64,000 bases of DNA from an uncultured Pseudomonadales bacterium (lineage in GTDB: Bacteria; Pseudomonadota; Gammaproteobacteria; Pseudomonadales; Azotimanducaceae): NCBI GenBank assembly GCA_958296405.1, contig OY282519.1:1596132-1660131 (forward strand). Reading direction: 5' to 3'. Position numbers and translations under genes: made by a program. Numbering within the stretch: the first letter of the stretch is position 1; every line of letters starts with the position of its first letter. Shown in pieces: positions 1 through 8,996 of the stretch. The notes beneath the pieces were generated by a model that did no database searches, was not told where the DNA came from, and was given only the letters and a program-made list of their open reading frames with translations.

Positions 1-576
1 TGCCGTGAAGAGCGGCGGCACAACGTCGTCGTCCTCCGCCAGTACAAGCGCCCACTCCGAAGGGGACTGACGTGCCCAAGCGAGGAGATCGGCCGCAAGT
101 GCTGTATCGACCATCTTCTCCATCGGGGGCTGCCCCTTCGCCTGATCACGCAGAGTGTTCGGCAAGTGAATCGGTGGACTTCGACGCCGTCGCTCCGGCC
201 GGTGCAGTCTCTCGGGCGCCGCCGCCAGCAGCGTGTGGCCATAGTCGACTGTCGACGAGAAGTCGACGCGACCATCGGACAGCGTCGCGAAGTCGGTGTC
301 GAGAACGGCTTGGCCCGCAGCTTTGAAGCCATCGGTAGCCTGCCAGCCCTTGTACCAGCCGTGATAGAGACGAAACGAGACACGAAACCGTGGCTTCTCC
401 ACGCTCAGCGCTTGCCAAACGGACCGCGCCGTGCGAACCAAGGTTCTACATGCCCCCTCACGAAGGGACGACGTGCCATGTACACCAGCGTTGTGCATCT
501 GAGCGGTCCAGTCCACAAACGCCGTTACCGATATCGGGGCAGACGGTCGTTCTGCCAGCTTGACTGCGGTTGCCAT
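1..576 (-). CDS. NYN-domain (PIN-like) protein, 3' end cut by window edge
   Basis: The minus strand is open from an ATG at 576 to base 1, giving 192 codons without a stop, so the gene continues beyond the left edge. The N-terminus has a beta-strand followed by V-D-W (residues 17-23), the usual start of NYN/PIN-like nuclease domains. Near the edge, a K-M-V-D-x-A-L-A-x-D-L-L segment is followed by a W-A-L-V-L-A-E-D-D-D strand. These match the conserved acidic positions of NYN domains (D in KxVD, D in the S/E-D-x-D strand). NYN proteins are predicted metal-dependent RNases. A purine-rich GGAG sits only 1 nt before the ATG, so the true start may lie slightly elsewhere. Family call is by motif recognition; substrate unknown. 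Confidence 0.65.
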   Translation of the reverse strand, partial: MATAVKLAERPSAPISVTAFVDWTAQMHNAGVHGTSSLREGACRTLVRTARSVWQALSVEKPRFRVSFRLYHGWYKGWQATDGFKAAGQAVLDTDFATLSDGRVDFSSTVDYGHTLLAAAPERLHRPERRRRSPPIHLPNTLRDQAKGQPPMEKMVDTALAADLLAWARQSPSEWALVLAEDDDVVPPLFTA

Positions 577-1074
577 TCTCCATGCTCGTCGATTCCGGAG
601 CGCACATCCTAGCAACCTGAGCGAGGGCCCGGCACTCTGTGCGACACCTACGACAAACCCTGCTCATGCTCATTTTCTCATTGGAAGTCACTAACGCCGG
701 CGGCGGATTTGGCGCCAAATGCCGCAGGCTGACCTGCGCATCTATTCGCGCAACGGGGCGGCTGAACTGCCGTGGGTCGCAGCACGGGCACGGCCCGCAC
801 ACCCACTGGTGCAACGCCGCCATGCCGCAACGCGGGCAAGTTTTCGCCAAACTTTGGCGGCTTGCGCCACGACACTCGGCTTAGAGCAGCCGACTTTCCG
901 CCATCAAGCCAGTTAACTCAAGCATTTAGCGAGTTGGCACGATTGATGCCATGAGAGATAGCGAGCGCGGTAGAGAACATGCCCCGGGCGTCGTGGAGAG
1001 CAAGTGGAGAGCTGGGTGGAAACGTGGATGAAGCGGCCGACGCGGTGGCGGCCAGTGGAGCGAGCTAGCCGGCT
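577..1074. other. 498-bp intergenic stretch, no confident gene
   Basis: This stretch lies between the NYN gene (minus) and the RND gene (plus). Short ORFs exist on both strands but none has a convincing ribosome-binding site. The only protein-like signal is on the minus strand near 790-850, where C-P-R-C-G and V-C-G-P-C zinc-ribbon-like spacing resembles the N-terminus of ComF, but it cannot be extended into a real gene. Otherwise it probably holds the promoter of the efflux operon; no clear -35/-10 pair was found. Confidence 0.4.
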
Positions 1075-4000
1075 ATGAAACTGATCCGCGTCTTTGTGGA
1101 GCACCGGCTGGCGGCCAACTTGGCCATGGTGCTGATGATTCTCGCCGGTGCTTGGGCGGCGTCGCAGATCGCCGTGCGCCTCAATCCCGAAAACGACCGG
1201 CACATGGTGAACGCAAGCATCGCCTGGCGCGGCGCCAGCGCCGAGGATGTCGAGAAGCTCGTCACCACGCCGGTGGAGCAGCACGTCAAGACCATCCCAG
1301 AGGTCAAGGCGCTGTGGAGCGTCACGCGGGATGGCTTCTCCTTCGTGCGGATTGAGTTGGAGCCAGACGCGCACGTGCAAACCGCGGTGGACGCCGTGCA
1401 GCAGCGCGTCGCGCAGTTGCGCAGCCTGCCGCCGGACATCGAGCCGCCATCCGTCTATGCCGTGCGCAAGCAAGACTTAGTGGCGGCGGTGCTCGTCACC
1501 GGCGCGAAACATTTGGACGAGCTCATCCCACTGGCGCGGCAGATGCAGAACGAACTGCTGAATCGCGGCGTGGATGCGGTGGAGTTCCGGGGCTTGCCGG
1601 AGCAGGAGATCGCCATCCAGGTGGAGGGGCGCACGCTGCTTGAGTTGGGCCTCACCTTCGATGAACTGGCGCGCAAGCTCGCGGCGCTCTCCAATGACGC
1701 CCCCGGCGGCGCCATCGGCAGCGGACAGCTCTCGCGCCAGCTCCGGAGCCTGGACCAGCGCCGCGACCCGGAAGAGTTCGCGGCGTTGCCGCTGCACACC
1801 GGGCGCGGCCTTGTGCGCTTGGGGGACATCGCCCGCATCGAACGGCGGCCACTGGTGGAGCAGCCCTACATGACGGTGGACGGGCGGCCGGCCATCGCGC
1901 TGTTCGTGCGTCGGGAGGCATCGAGCGATTCGCTGGACGCGGCACAAAACCTCACGAGTTATCTGGAAGCGAAGCGCCCCACTTTGCCGGCCGGCGTGTC
2001 CCTCAATCTGTTCCTTGAGGCGTGGCGCTTCATCCGCGACGAACTTTCCCTCATCCTGAAGAACGGCTTCACCGGGCTTTGCCTCGTCATCGTCACGCTG
2101 ACGCTCTTTCTGCGGGCAGCGCCGGCGTTTTGGGTGACGATGGGCATTCCGGCGACGTTTCTCGCCGCCTTGCTCGGCTTCTATTGGCTCGGTGGCAGCT
2201 TGAACGTCGTCAGCCTCATCGGCTTGGTCATGGCGCTTGGCATCGTGGTCGATGACGCCATCGTGGTAGGCGAGGAGTCTGTCACGCAGTTTCACGCCGG
2301 CAAGTCGCCGGCGGCGGCGGCGACGGCCGGTGCCGAGCGCATGTTGGGCCCGGTGATCGCCTCTTCGCTCACTACCCTGGCCGCCTTCATTCCCCTCGCC
2401 ACCTTGGATGATTCCGCGGTGCGTGAGATCGCGGTGATCGTGGCGGTCGTCATCGGCGCATCGCTGGTGGAGTGCTTTCTCATCCTGCCGGGCCATCTGC
2501 GCCATGCGTTCGAGCGCGGGCGCCGGCCTGCGAGCCGTTGGCGAAAACGTTTTGAGGCCGGCTTTGAGCGGTTTCGAGACCAGCGGTTTCGCCGCTTCAT
2601 CCGTTATGCCATGGCGAACCGGAGCGTGGTGCTGACTGGCGCGGCCGGCATGCTCCTCGTCACGCTGTTGCTGTGGACGACTGGCTGGGTGAAGACGGAG
2701 CTCAACCTCAACATCGACTTTGAGGAGGTGCGCGCGGATGTGCGCTTCGTCCCCGGCGCGGACGAAGCGGCGAAGCAGGCGTTCGTTGCCGAGCTGGAGG
2801 CGTCGCTGGCGGCGGCGGACGAAGCCGCCGGCGGCGACAATCTGGTCAACCACCTCGTCTCCCGCAACGCGGCGCGCATCGAAGACGAGTACAAGACCGG
2901 AGCGCAATTCGCTTCGGTGCAGGTGGAGCTGGTGTCGCCGGAGCGGCGAGACCTCTCGGCGGACCGCTTCGCCGCCGAGTGGCTGGCCAAGACGCAGCGT
3001 TCCCCAGCGGTTGACGCGCTCTCCATTGCCCGCGAGCGCAGTTGGCTGTCGCACTTCTCCATCCTGCTGAAGGCGGAGGATGCGGCCATGTTGAAACGCG
3101 CCGGGGACGAGGCTGCGCGCGAGCTCCTCGCCCTTGAAGGCGTCTCGAACGTGCGCGACAACTCGCCGTGGGGGAATGATCAGTGGCTGCTGCGGCTCAC
3201 GACCGCCGGGCGCGCGCTGGGGCTCTCCACTGGCGATCTTGGCCGGCAACTGCGCGCCGCCTACGATGGCCGCCGCATTCAGATCTTCCAAGAAGGCGAC
3301 AGCGAACTCGAAGTGCGTCTGTTGCTGCCGGAAGCGCAGCGCATCGACCTTGCCGGCATCGGCGAGTTCCCCATCAAGGCGCCGACCGGCGAGATGCTGC
3401 CGCTGGCGACCGTTGCCGACGTGGAAGCGCGGCGCGGCATCGACGCCATTCGCCACCACAATGGCGAACGCACCCTCACCGTTCGCGGCGATGTGGACGT
3501 CGGCACCATCACGGGCAGCGAGGTGGTCAAGTACTTCGAGGAGAACTTGCGCGACGGCTTGGTGGAGAAGTACGGCGTCGCCACCGGGCTGGACGAACTG
3601 AGCCTCGCCGAAGAGGAGGCGGCAAGCGAGTTTCTGTTGAAGTTCGGCATCGCGCTCGCCCTCATCTATGTGGTGCTGGCGTGGTCATTCGCGTCTTGGA
3701 GCTGGCCGTTGGCGGTGATGGCCGCCATCCCCCTTGGGCTGACCGGCGCCTTGCTTGGGCACTTCGCGCTCGGCATGCACATCAACCCGATGTCGTTGCT
3801 GGGTCTGTTCACGCTCACCGGGATCATCGTCAACGATTCCATCATCTTGGTGACCGCGTACAAGCGGCGCGTGGCGGAGGGCACCCCATCGTCGGAAGCC
3901 ATTGAAGATGCGGTGTGCCGGCGCTTGCGCCCGGTGCTGCTGACCTCCGCGACCACCATCGCGGGGTTGGCGCCACTGATGTTGGAGCAGGCGCCCATCG

Positions 4001-4200
4001 CGGCCATGTTCACGCCGTTGGCCGCGGCGATTTGCTTCGGCCTGACGTATGGCACGGTGTTGGTGCTGGTGGTGATACCGGTGCTCTTGTCCGTGTTGAT
4101 CGATTGGTCTGCGGCGTTCAAGCGTGGGGCTGGCCACGCCCGGGAGCGCTTCGCGCGAGGGGCGGCTGGGTTGGCGCTGAAGGCGCAGGGTGCGCCATGA
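1075..4200 (+). CDS. RND-family efflux transporter, inner-membrane permease
   Basis: This 1041-residue protein has the full RND architecture: an N-terminal transmembrane helix, a large periplasmic porter domain, a block of six helices, a second periplasmic domain and a final helix block. The proton-relay signature V-V-D-D-A-I-V-V lies in the fourth helix region near residue 395, and the second half has the matching V-N-D-S-I-I-L helix. It would pump hydrophobic or toxic compounds from the inner membrane or periplasm, driven by protons, as a trimer. The stop overlaps the start of the membrane-fusion gene (ATGA), so the two are cotranslated. No outer-membrane TolC-type gene follows; that partner is probably encoded elsewhere. 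The substrate cannot be told from sequence. Confidence 0.95.
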   Translation: MKLIRVFVEHRLAANLAMVLMILAGAWAASQIAVRLNPENDRHMVNASIAWRGASAEDVEKLVTTPVEQHVKTIPEVKALWSVTRDGFSFVRIELEPDAHVQTAVDAVQQRVAQLRSLPPDIEPPSVYAVRKQDLVAAVLVTGAKHLDELIPLARQMQNELLNRGVDAVEFRGLPEQEIAIQVEGRTLLELGLTFDELARKLAALSNDAPGGAIGSGQLSRQLRSLDQRRDPEEFAALPLHTGRGLVRLGDIARIERRPLVEQPYMTVDGRPAIALFVRREASSDSLDAAQNLTSYLEAKRPTLPAGVSLNLFLEAWRFIRDELSLILKNGFTGLCLVIVTLTLFLRAAPAFWVTMGIPATFLAALLGFYWLGGSLNVVSLIGLVMALGIVVDDAIVVGEESVTQFHAGKSPAAAATAGAERMLGPVIASSLTTLAAFIPLATLDDSAVREIAVIVAVVIGASLVECFLILPGHLRHAFERGRRPASRWRKRFEAGFERFRDQRFRRFIRYAMANRSVVLTGAAGMLLVTLLLWTTGWVKTELNLNIDFEEVRADVRFVPGADEAAKQAFVAELEASLAAADEAAGGDNLVNHLVSRNAARIEDEYKTGAQFASVQVELVSPERRDLSADRFAAEWLAKTQRSPAVDALSIARERSWLSHFSILLKAEDAAMLKRAGDEAARELLALEGVSNVRDNSPWGNDQWLLRLTTAGRALGLSTGDLGRQLRAAYDGRRIQIFQEGDSELEVRLLLPEAQRIDLAGIGEFPIKAPTGEMLPLATVADVEARRGIDAIRHHNGERTLTVRGDVDVGTITGSEVVKYFEENLRDGLVEKYGVATGLDELSLAEEEAASEFLLKFGIALALIYVVLAWSFASWSWPLAVMAAIPLGLTGALLGHFALGMHINPMSLLGLFTLTGIIVNDSIILVTAYKRRVAEGTPSSEAIEDAVCRRLRPVLLTSATTIAGLAPLMLEQAPIAAMFTPLAAAICFGLTYGTVLVLVVIPVLLSVLIDWSAAFKRGAGHARERFARGAAGLALKAQGAP

Positions 4201-5534
4201 TGAGACAAGCAATGCAATGGACACGGCACCGGCTGCTTGGCCTCGCGCCCAAGACGCGCACATTGGCGGCGATCGGCTTCGTCACTGTGATGGCGAGCGC
4301 GGGGCTCATTGCCTTTGCGCCGGAGCCAGACCGCCGCCCGGCCGCGGAGTTGGCGACGCCGGTGACCAGCGCCGCGGTGACGGTGGGCGGCTGGTCGCCG
4401 CAGATACGCCTCTATGGGCGCGTGGAGACGCCGCGCGCGGCCGGGTTGACGGCGCTGGTGTCCGCGGCGGTGGAGGCGGTGTCGGCGCAGGAAGGCGAGC
4501 ATGTCGTGGCCGGCCAAGTGTTGGTGCATCTGGACGAAACGGACGCTGCGCTGCTGGTGCGCCGCCGCCAATCGGAACTCGTGGAAGCCCGCTCGTCCCT
4601 CGCCACGCTCAAGCTCGCCGGCGAGGACGAGCGCTCCGTGTTGGCGCACCAAGAGACGCTGCAAGGCTTGACGCTGGCCAAGGTCAAGCGGCGCCGGGAG
4701 CTGCGCGAACAGGGCGTCATTTCGGAAGAAGCATTGAACGCCGTGCTGCACGAAAGCCACGCCCAAGCCATTGCGGTGTCTAAGCAACGCAGCCTCGTGC
4801 AGAACTTCCCGCACCGGCTGGCCAGCGCCGAAGCACGGCTGGAACGCGCCGCGGCGGCCTTGGAGGAAGCGCAGGTGAGCTTGGCGCGGACGCGCATCCG
4901 GGCGCCGTTCGCCGGCCGAGTCATTGCGGTGACGGTGGCGCCGGGCGAATTGGTGGCGCCGGGCAAGGTGGTGGTGCGGATGTACGACGATGCGGCGCTG
5001 GAGGTGCGCGTGCAGGTGCCCAATGTCCACTTGCCGGCGCTGGAACGGGCGCTTGCGGCCGGCGAACGTCCGCTGGCGCGCGTCGAGTTCGGCGCTTGGG
5101 AGGCAGAAGGGGAGTTGGACCGCCTCGTCGGGGCAGTGGCAGCGGGCCAGTCCGGCGTCGATGGATTTGTGCGCTTCACCGCTCCGGTTGCGCCGCCGGA
5201 CTTGGGGCGCGCCGTCAGCTTGACGATCGGCCTGCCGCGAATAGATGACGTTGTGCCGGTGCCGGTGCAATCCGTCTACGGCCAAAACCGGATGTTCCTC
5301 GTGCGCGATGGCTTGCTCGCCGGCATCGATGTCGAACGAGTGGGCGAACTGCGCGTGCCAGACGGTAAGTTGAAGCTGTTGGTGCGTTCCCCGGCGCTGC
5401 AAGATGGCGACCGGATACTGAGTTCGCAACTCTCCAACGCCGTCACCGGGTTGCGGGTGACCGATGCCCACGCATCGCCGCCAGCACCCTTGGACGCGCC
5501 GGCGGAGGATGGGTTGCCGGCAGCAGCGGGCTAA
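4197..5534 (+). CDS. RND efflux periplasmic adaptor (membrane-fusion protein)
   Basis: This 445-residue protein starts at ATG 4197 inside the RND stop codon (4-bp overlap). An N-terminal signal-anchor helix (about residues 20-40) is followed by the HlyD/AcrA-type arrangement. That comprises a lipoyl-like half motif (A-x-E-G-E-H-V-V-A-G-Q-V-L), a charged alpha-helical hairpin with coiled-coil character, the second lipoyl half (I-R-A-P-F-A-G-R-V) and beta-barrel domains. It bridges the RND pump to an outer-membrane channel. A longer upstream in-frame reading exists but overlaps the RND coding sequence in another frame and lacks a signal sequence. Confidence 0.93.
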   Translation: MMRQAMQWTRHRLLGLAPKTRTLAAIGFVTVMASAGLIAFAPEPDRRPAAELATPVTSAAVTVGGWSPQIRLYGRVETPRAAGLTALVSAAVEAVSAQEGEHVVAGQVLVHLDETDAALLVRRRQSELVEARSSLATLKLAGEDERSVLAHQETLQGLTLAKVKRRRELREQGVISEEALNAVLHESHAQAIAVSKQRSLVQNFPHRLASAEARLERAAAALEEAQVSLARTRIRAPFAGRVIAVTVAPGELVAPGKVVVRMYDDAALEVRVQVPNVHLPALERALAAGERPLARVEFGAWEAEGELDRLVGAVAAGQSGVDGFVRFTAPVAPPDLGRAVSLTIGLPRIDDVVPVPVQSVYGQNRMFLVRDGLLAGIDVERVGELRVPDGKLKLLVRSPALQDGDRILSSQLSNAVTGLRVTDAHASPPAPLDAPAEDGLPAAAG

Positions 5535-5613
5535 CTCGCGTCTCGGCGGCATCCCCGCCCCCGCCCGCGGGGCCGCGAAACGGAGTGCCCCGGACTGATG
5601 CGGTCGGCTGCCG

Positions 5614-7254
5614 TCAGGCTTGCTCGACGGGCTCCCCGGCTGCGCGGGCGCGCTCCAGGCGGTTCGCCTCCTCTGGAATCAGCCGCCGCCGCAGCAGCAG
5701 CAGGAAGAACGTGGGGATGACGAGCAGCGAGACGGACATCATCAAACTCGTCCGCAGCGCGTCGCCGCTCTCCATGCCAGTGGCCGTCAGCACGTCGCTG
5801 ACCTGTCCCACGGCATAGGGGCCGACCGCCAAGCCCACCGTGGCCATGAGGATGTAGAACGCCGATGCCGTGGCGCGCATGCGTGGCAACACCAAGTCGT
5901 TCACCGTAGTTGGCGCCGCGCCAACCCAAGAGGACGTGGTGACGTTGAGCGCGAAGTTCAGCACATAGGCGACGATGAGGTTGTCTGTCATCAACAGGCC
6001 GAGGGCCACGGGCACGGTGGTCACGATGGACGTGAGCGCGACATAGATCCGCGCGTTGCCCGTGCGTGGCTTCAGCTTGTCTGAGACGATGCCGCCAAGG
6101 GTGATGCCCATCCAGCCGGCCACGGCAGCGGAGAGGCCGAGCACGAGGCCGGCCTCGGCCGCGCTCACGCCATGCAGGCGCAGGAACAGCGGCGGCGTCC
6201 ACGCGGCGAAGGCATAGGTGACGATGGAAATGGTCGGAAAGCCGATGATGGTGTAGATGAACGCGCGGCTCTGGAACATCATGGCGAACACGGCGGGGTC
6301 GCGCAGGCCCAACGCCTGCACCCACGAGAACGCGGCGTAGGTGCCGATGCCAAGGGCGAGCCACTGCGCCAAATCCTCGGTGAGCAGGATGAGGCCCCAT
6401 GACGCCGCCGCGATGATGGCCGCGGCGATGAGGTTGTTGCGCACCACGCGGCTGCCGCCGGCGCGCGCCAGCGTCAGCACCGTGAATGGCGGCAGCACCG
6501 CCATCAGCTCCTGCCAAGTGGCGCGGAACGGGTGCGGATGCTTGCGGCTCACCAAGCCCTCGCTCTGGCCGCGCCGCGGTTCGCGCAACGTAAACACCCA
6601 CAGCGCCATCAGGATGCCGGGAATGCCGACGGCGAAGTAGGCCGCCTGCCAGCCCTTGAGGCCGAAGGGCGCCAGCGCTGGGTCCGGATAGGCGTTGTTC
6701 CAGCCGTCCACCACCCAGCCGCCGATGAAGATGCCGATGCCGGCGCCGATGAAGATGCCGCTTGAGTAGATGGAGAGCACCGTGGCGCGCAGGCGCGGTG
6801 GAAAGTAATCCGACAGCATGGAGAACGCCGCTGGGGACGCGCTCGCCTCGCCGATGCCGACGCCGATGCGGTAGGCGGCCAGCGAGGTGAAGCTGCGCGC
6901 GGTGCCGGACAGCGCCGTCATCAGGCTCCAGAAGCTCACGCCGATGGAGATGAGGTTCTTGCGCGTCCAAGTGTCTGCGAGCTTGCCGAGGGGAATGCCG
7001 AAGATGGCGTAGAAGACGGCGAACGCCGTGCCGTAGAGGAACCCGATCTGCGCGTCTGAGATGCCGAGGTCTGCCTTGATCTCCTCGGCGAGAATGGTGA
7101 CGATCTGGCGGTCGATGAAGTTGAAGACGTAGACGATCACCAACACGCCGGTGACGTAGGCCGCGTAACCCCCGCCGACCTTGGTGCCGGGCGCGCCGCT
7201 GTCTGGTTCCGCCGGGCGCTCGGTGGCGCCGCCACCAGCGGTCTGCTCCGACAT
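5614..7254 (-). CDS. MFS transporter, spinster-like
   Basis: This is a 546-residue integral membrane protein with about twelve predicted helices. It has the MFS loop 2-3 signature G-x-L-A-D-T-W-T-R-K after helix 2 and the early N-F-I-D-R-Q-I motif typical of the spinster-like branch often annotated as putative sugar, lipid or organic-acid transporters. The start is supported by a GGGGGG-type ribosome site 6 nt upstream and a TACAAT -10 box on the minus strand at 7282-7287. It lies downstream of, and on the same strand as, the pnt genes, but an 85-bp gap and its own promoter suggest separate transcription. Substrate unknown. Confidence 0.88.
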   Translation of the reverse strand: MSEQTAGGGATERPAEPDSGAPGTKVGGGYAAYVTGVLVIVYVFNFIDRQIVTILAEEIKADLGISDAQIGFLYGTAFAVFYAIFGIPLGKLADTWTRKNLISIGVSFWSLMTALSGTARSFTSLAAYRIGVGIGEASASPAAFSMLSDYFPPRLRATVLSIYSSGIFIGAGIGIFIGGWVVDGWNNAYPDPALAPFGLKGWQAAYFAVGIPGILMALWVFTLREPRRGQSEGLVSRKHPHPFRATWQELMAVLPPFTVLTLARAGGSRVVRNNLIAAAIIAAASWGLILLTEDLAQWLALGIGTYAAFSWVQALGLRDPAVFAMMFQSRAFIYTIIGFPTISIVTYAFAAWTPPLFLRLHGVSAAEAGLVLGLSAAVAGWMGITLGGIVSDKLKPRTGNARIYVALTSIVTTVPVALGLLMTDNLIVAYVLNFALNVTTSSWVGAAPTTVNDLVLPRMRATASAFYILMATVGLAVGPYAVGQVSDVLTATGMESGDALRTSLMMSVSLLVIPTFFLLLLRRRLIPEEANRLERARAAGEPVEQA

Positions 7255-7281
7255 GCGCTATCCCCCCGAAGAGTGCGCCGC

Positions 7282-7287
7282 ATTGTA
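7282..7287 (-). promoter_or_regulatory. -10 box TACAAT for the MFS gene
   Basis: TACAAT read on the minus strand lies 28 nt upstream of the MFS start codon. It matches the same hexamer seen before several other genes here. No strong -35 is visible. Confidence 0.4.
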
Positions 7288-7339
7288 GCGGAACTGCCGG
7301 TGTCGGCTGCCGCTTCTGCTGGATGCCCGTGCGCGGCTG

Positions 7340-8704
7340 TCAGCCCTTGAACTGCGCGACGACCCCGGAGATGGACGCTTTCGCGTCGCCGAACAGCATG
7401 CGCGTGTTCTGGCCAAAGAACAGCGGGTTGTCCACCCCGGCGAAGCCGGACGCCATGGAGCGCTTCAACACGAACACGGTGCGGGCGTGGTCCACATTGA
7501 TGATGGGCATGCCGTGGATGGGGCTGGTGGCATCGTCCCTGGCGGCCGGGTTGACCACATCGTTCGCCCCGATGACGACGGCGACATCCACGTTCGGCAT
7601 GCGCGGGTTGATGTCTTCCATCTCCACCAGCTTGTCGTAGGAGACGTTGGCCTCGGCGAGCAGCACGTTCATGTGCCCGGGCATCCGCCCCGCCACGGGA
7701 TGGATGGCGTAGGTGACCTCCGTGCCGTGTGCTTCGAGCAGGTCTCCCAGTTCGCGCACGACATGCTGCGCTTGGGCGACGGCCATGCCGTAGCCAGGCA
7801 CGAAAGTGACCGATGACGCCGCTTCCAATATGATCGAAGCGTCCTCGACGTTGATCGGCTTCACCTCGCCTTCCACCTTGGTGGCCGCCTGCACGGCGCC
7901 GAAGCCGCTGAACAACACGTTGGCCAGTGAGCGGTTCATCGCCTTGCACATGATGTTGGTGAGGATGATGCCGGCGGCGCCCACCAGCGAACCGGCGACG
8001 ATGAGGATGTTGTTGTCGATGGCGAAGCCGGCCGCGCAGGCGGCAAGCCCGGAGTAGCTGTTGAGCAGCGAGATGACCACCGGCATGTCTGCCCCGCCGA
8101 TGGGGATGACGGCCATCACGCCGAGCAGCAGGGCAAGCCCCAGCAGCGCGTAGAAGAGCGGCGCGTCCGTTGCGGGTTGGGTGGCGAACAGCGTGCCGCC
8201 GACGACGATGGCGGCCAAGAGCAGGCCGTTGACCACCCGCTGCCCCGGAAACACGACGGCGCGGCTCGGCACGACCTCCGCCAGCTTCGCCCACGCGACG
8301 ATGGAACCGGATGCGGTGACGCCGCCGATGAGGATGGAGAGGAATGCCACCGCCGCGGTGAAGGCTGTTGGGTCTGTCGCGGCGCTCAAGGCCGCCCAGC
8401 CGACCAGCAGGCTCGCGGCGCCGCCGGAACCGTTGAACAGCGCCACCATCTCGGGCATGGACGTCATCGCCACCAGCCGCGCCGCCAAGGCGCCGATGAC
8501 GCCACCCGCCAGTGCGCCGACCGCGATCCATTGATAGCTGACGATGCCCTGCGCCGTGAGCGTGGCGACGATGGCGATGAGCATGCCGATGGAAGACAGC
8601 AGGTTGCCGCGCCGCGCCGTGGCCGGCGACGAGAGCATCTTCAAGCCGAAGACGAACAGCGCCGCCGACGCGATGTAGGCGAGATTGATGTAGATGTCGC
8701 TCAT
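7340..8704 (-). CDS. pntB: NAD(P) transhydrogenase subunit beta
   Basis: This 454-residue protein consists of an N-terminal block of hydrophobic helices (proton channel, domain II) and a C-terminal NADP(H)-binding domain III. The Rossmann segment contains V-P-G-Y-G-M-A-V-A-Q-A-Q, A-I-H-P-V-A-G-R-M-P-G-H-M-N and V-I-G-A-N-D-V-V-N-P-A, all hallmark PntB motifs. With PntAA and PntAB it couples hydride transfer from NADH to NADP+ to proton import across the inner membrane, supplying NADPH. The start ATG overlaps the stop of pntAB by 4 bp, indicating translational coupling. Confidence 0.97.
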   Translation of the reverse strand: MSDIYINLAYIASAALFVFGLKMLSSPATARRGNLLSSIGMLIAIVATLTAQGIVSYQWIAVGALAGGVIGALAARLVAMTSMPEMVALFNGSGGAASLLVGWAALSAATDPTAFTAAVAFLSILIGGVTASGSIVAWAKLAEVVPSRAVVFPGQRVVNGLLLAAIVVGGTLFATQPATDAPLFYALLGLALLLGVMAVIPIGGADMPVVISLLNSYSGLAACAAGFAIDNNILIVAGSLVGAAGIILTNIMCKAMNRSLANVLFSGFGAVQAATKVEGEVKPINVEDASIILEAASSVTFVPGYGMAVAQAQHVVRELGDLLEAHGTEVTYAIHPVAGRMPGHMNVLLAEANVSYDKLVEMEDINPRMPNVDVAVVIGANDVVNPAARDDATSPIHGMPIINVDHARTVFVLKRSMASGFAGVDNPLFFGQNTRMLFGDAKASISGVVAQFKG

Positions 8705-8988
8705 CGCTTGCGGAACATGCCGAGCATGCGGTCTGTGACGAGGTAGCCGCCCACCACGTTGACGGTGGCGAACGCCACCGCGGCCACGCCAAGGGCCGTG
8801 GCCAATCCCTCCTGCGCCTCCCCAGCGCCGGCGGCGGCCAAGGCGCCCACCAGCGTGATGCCGGAGATGGCGTTGGCGCCGGACATGAGCGGCGTGTGCA
8901 GCGTGGCCGGCACCTTCGAGATGAGCTCGAAGCCCAAGAAGATGGACAAGACGAGGATGAACGCCAAGTAGACGGCGATGAGTTCCAT
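8701..8988 (-). CDS. pntAB: NAD(P) transhydrogenase subunit alpha 2 (membrane part)
   Basis: This is a 95-residue hydrophobic protein with three predicted helices. It contains the typical segments F-I-L-V-L-S-I-F-L-G-F-E-L-I, T-L-H-T-P-L-M-S-G-A-N-A-I-S-G and V-N-V-V-G-G-Y-L-V-T-D-R-M-L. It corresponds to the C-terminal membrane portion of single-chain PntA, here encoded separately as in alphaproteobacterial-type transhydrogenases. It sits between pntAA (8-bp gap) and pntB (4-bp overlap). The start at 8988 matches the family's N-terminus; the longer reading frame through pntAA is an out-of-frame shadow. Confidence 0.95.
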   Translation of the reverse strand: MELIAVYLAFILVLSIFLGFELISKVPATLHTPLMSGANAISGITLVGALAAAGAGEAQEGLATALGVAAVAFATVNVVGGYLVTDRMLGMFRKR

Positions 8989-8996
8989 GGCAGCTC

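Noticed and set aside
458..850. Minus-strand ORF with C-P-R-C-G and V-C-G-P-C resembling the N-terminus of ComF.
   Set aside because: Sequence beyond the first 40 residues does not follow ComF and overlaps the NYN gene; no ribosome site. Best seen as a chance zinc-ribbon-like pattern or a very old remnant.
1477..3459. A 660-residue minus-strand open frame opposite the RND gene.
   Set aside because: It is a shadow of the plus-strand gene in high-GC DNA; residues are mostly R, Q, G and H with no domain.
3666..5552. A 628-residue minus-strand open frame opposite the RND and adaptor genes.
   Set aside because: Same shadow effect; no start signal or recognisable domain.
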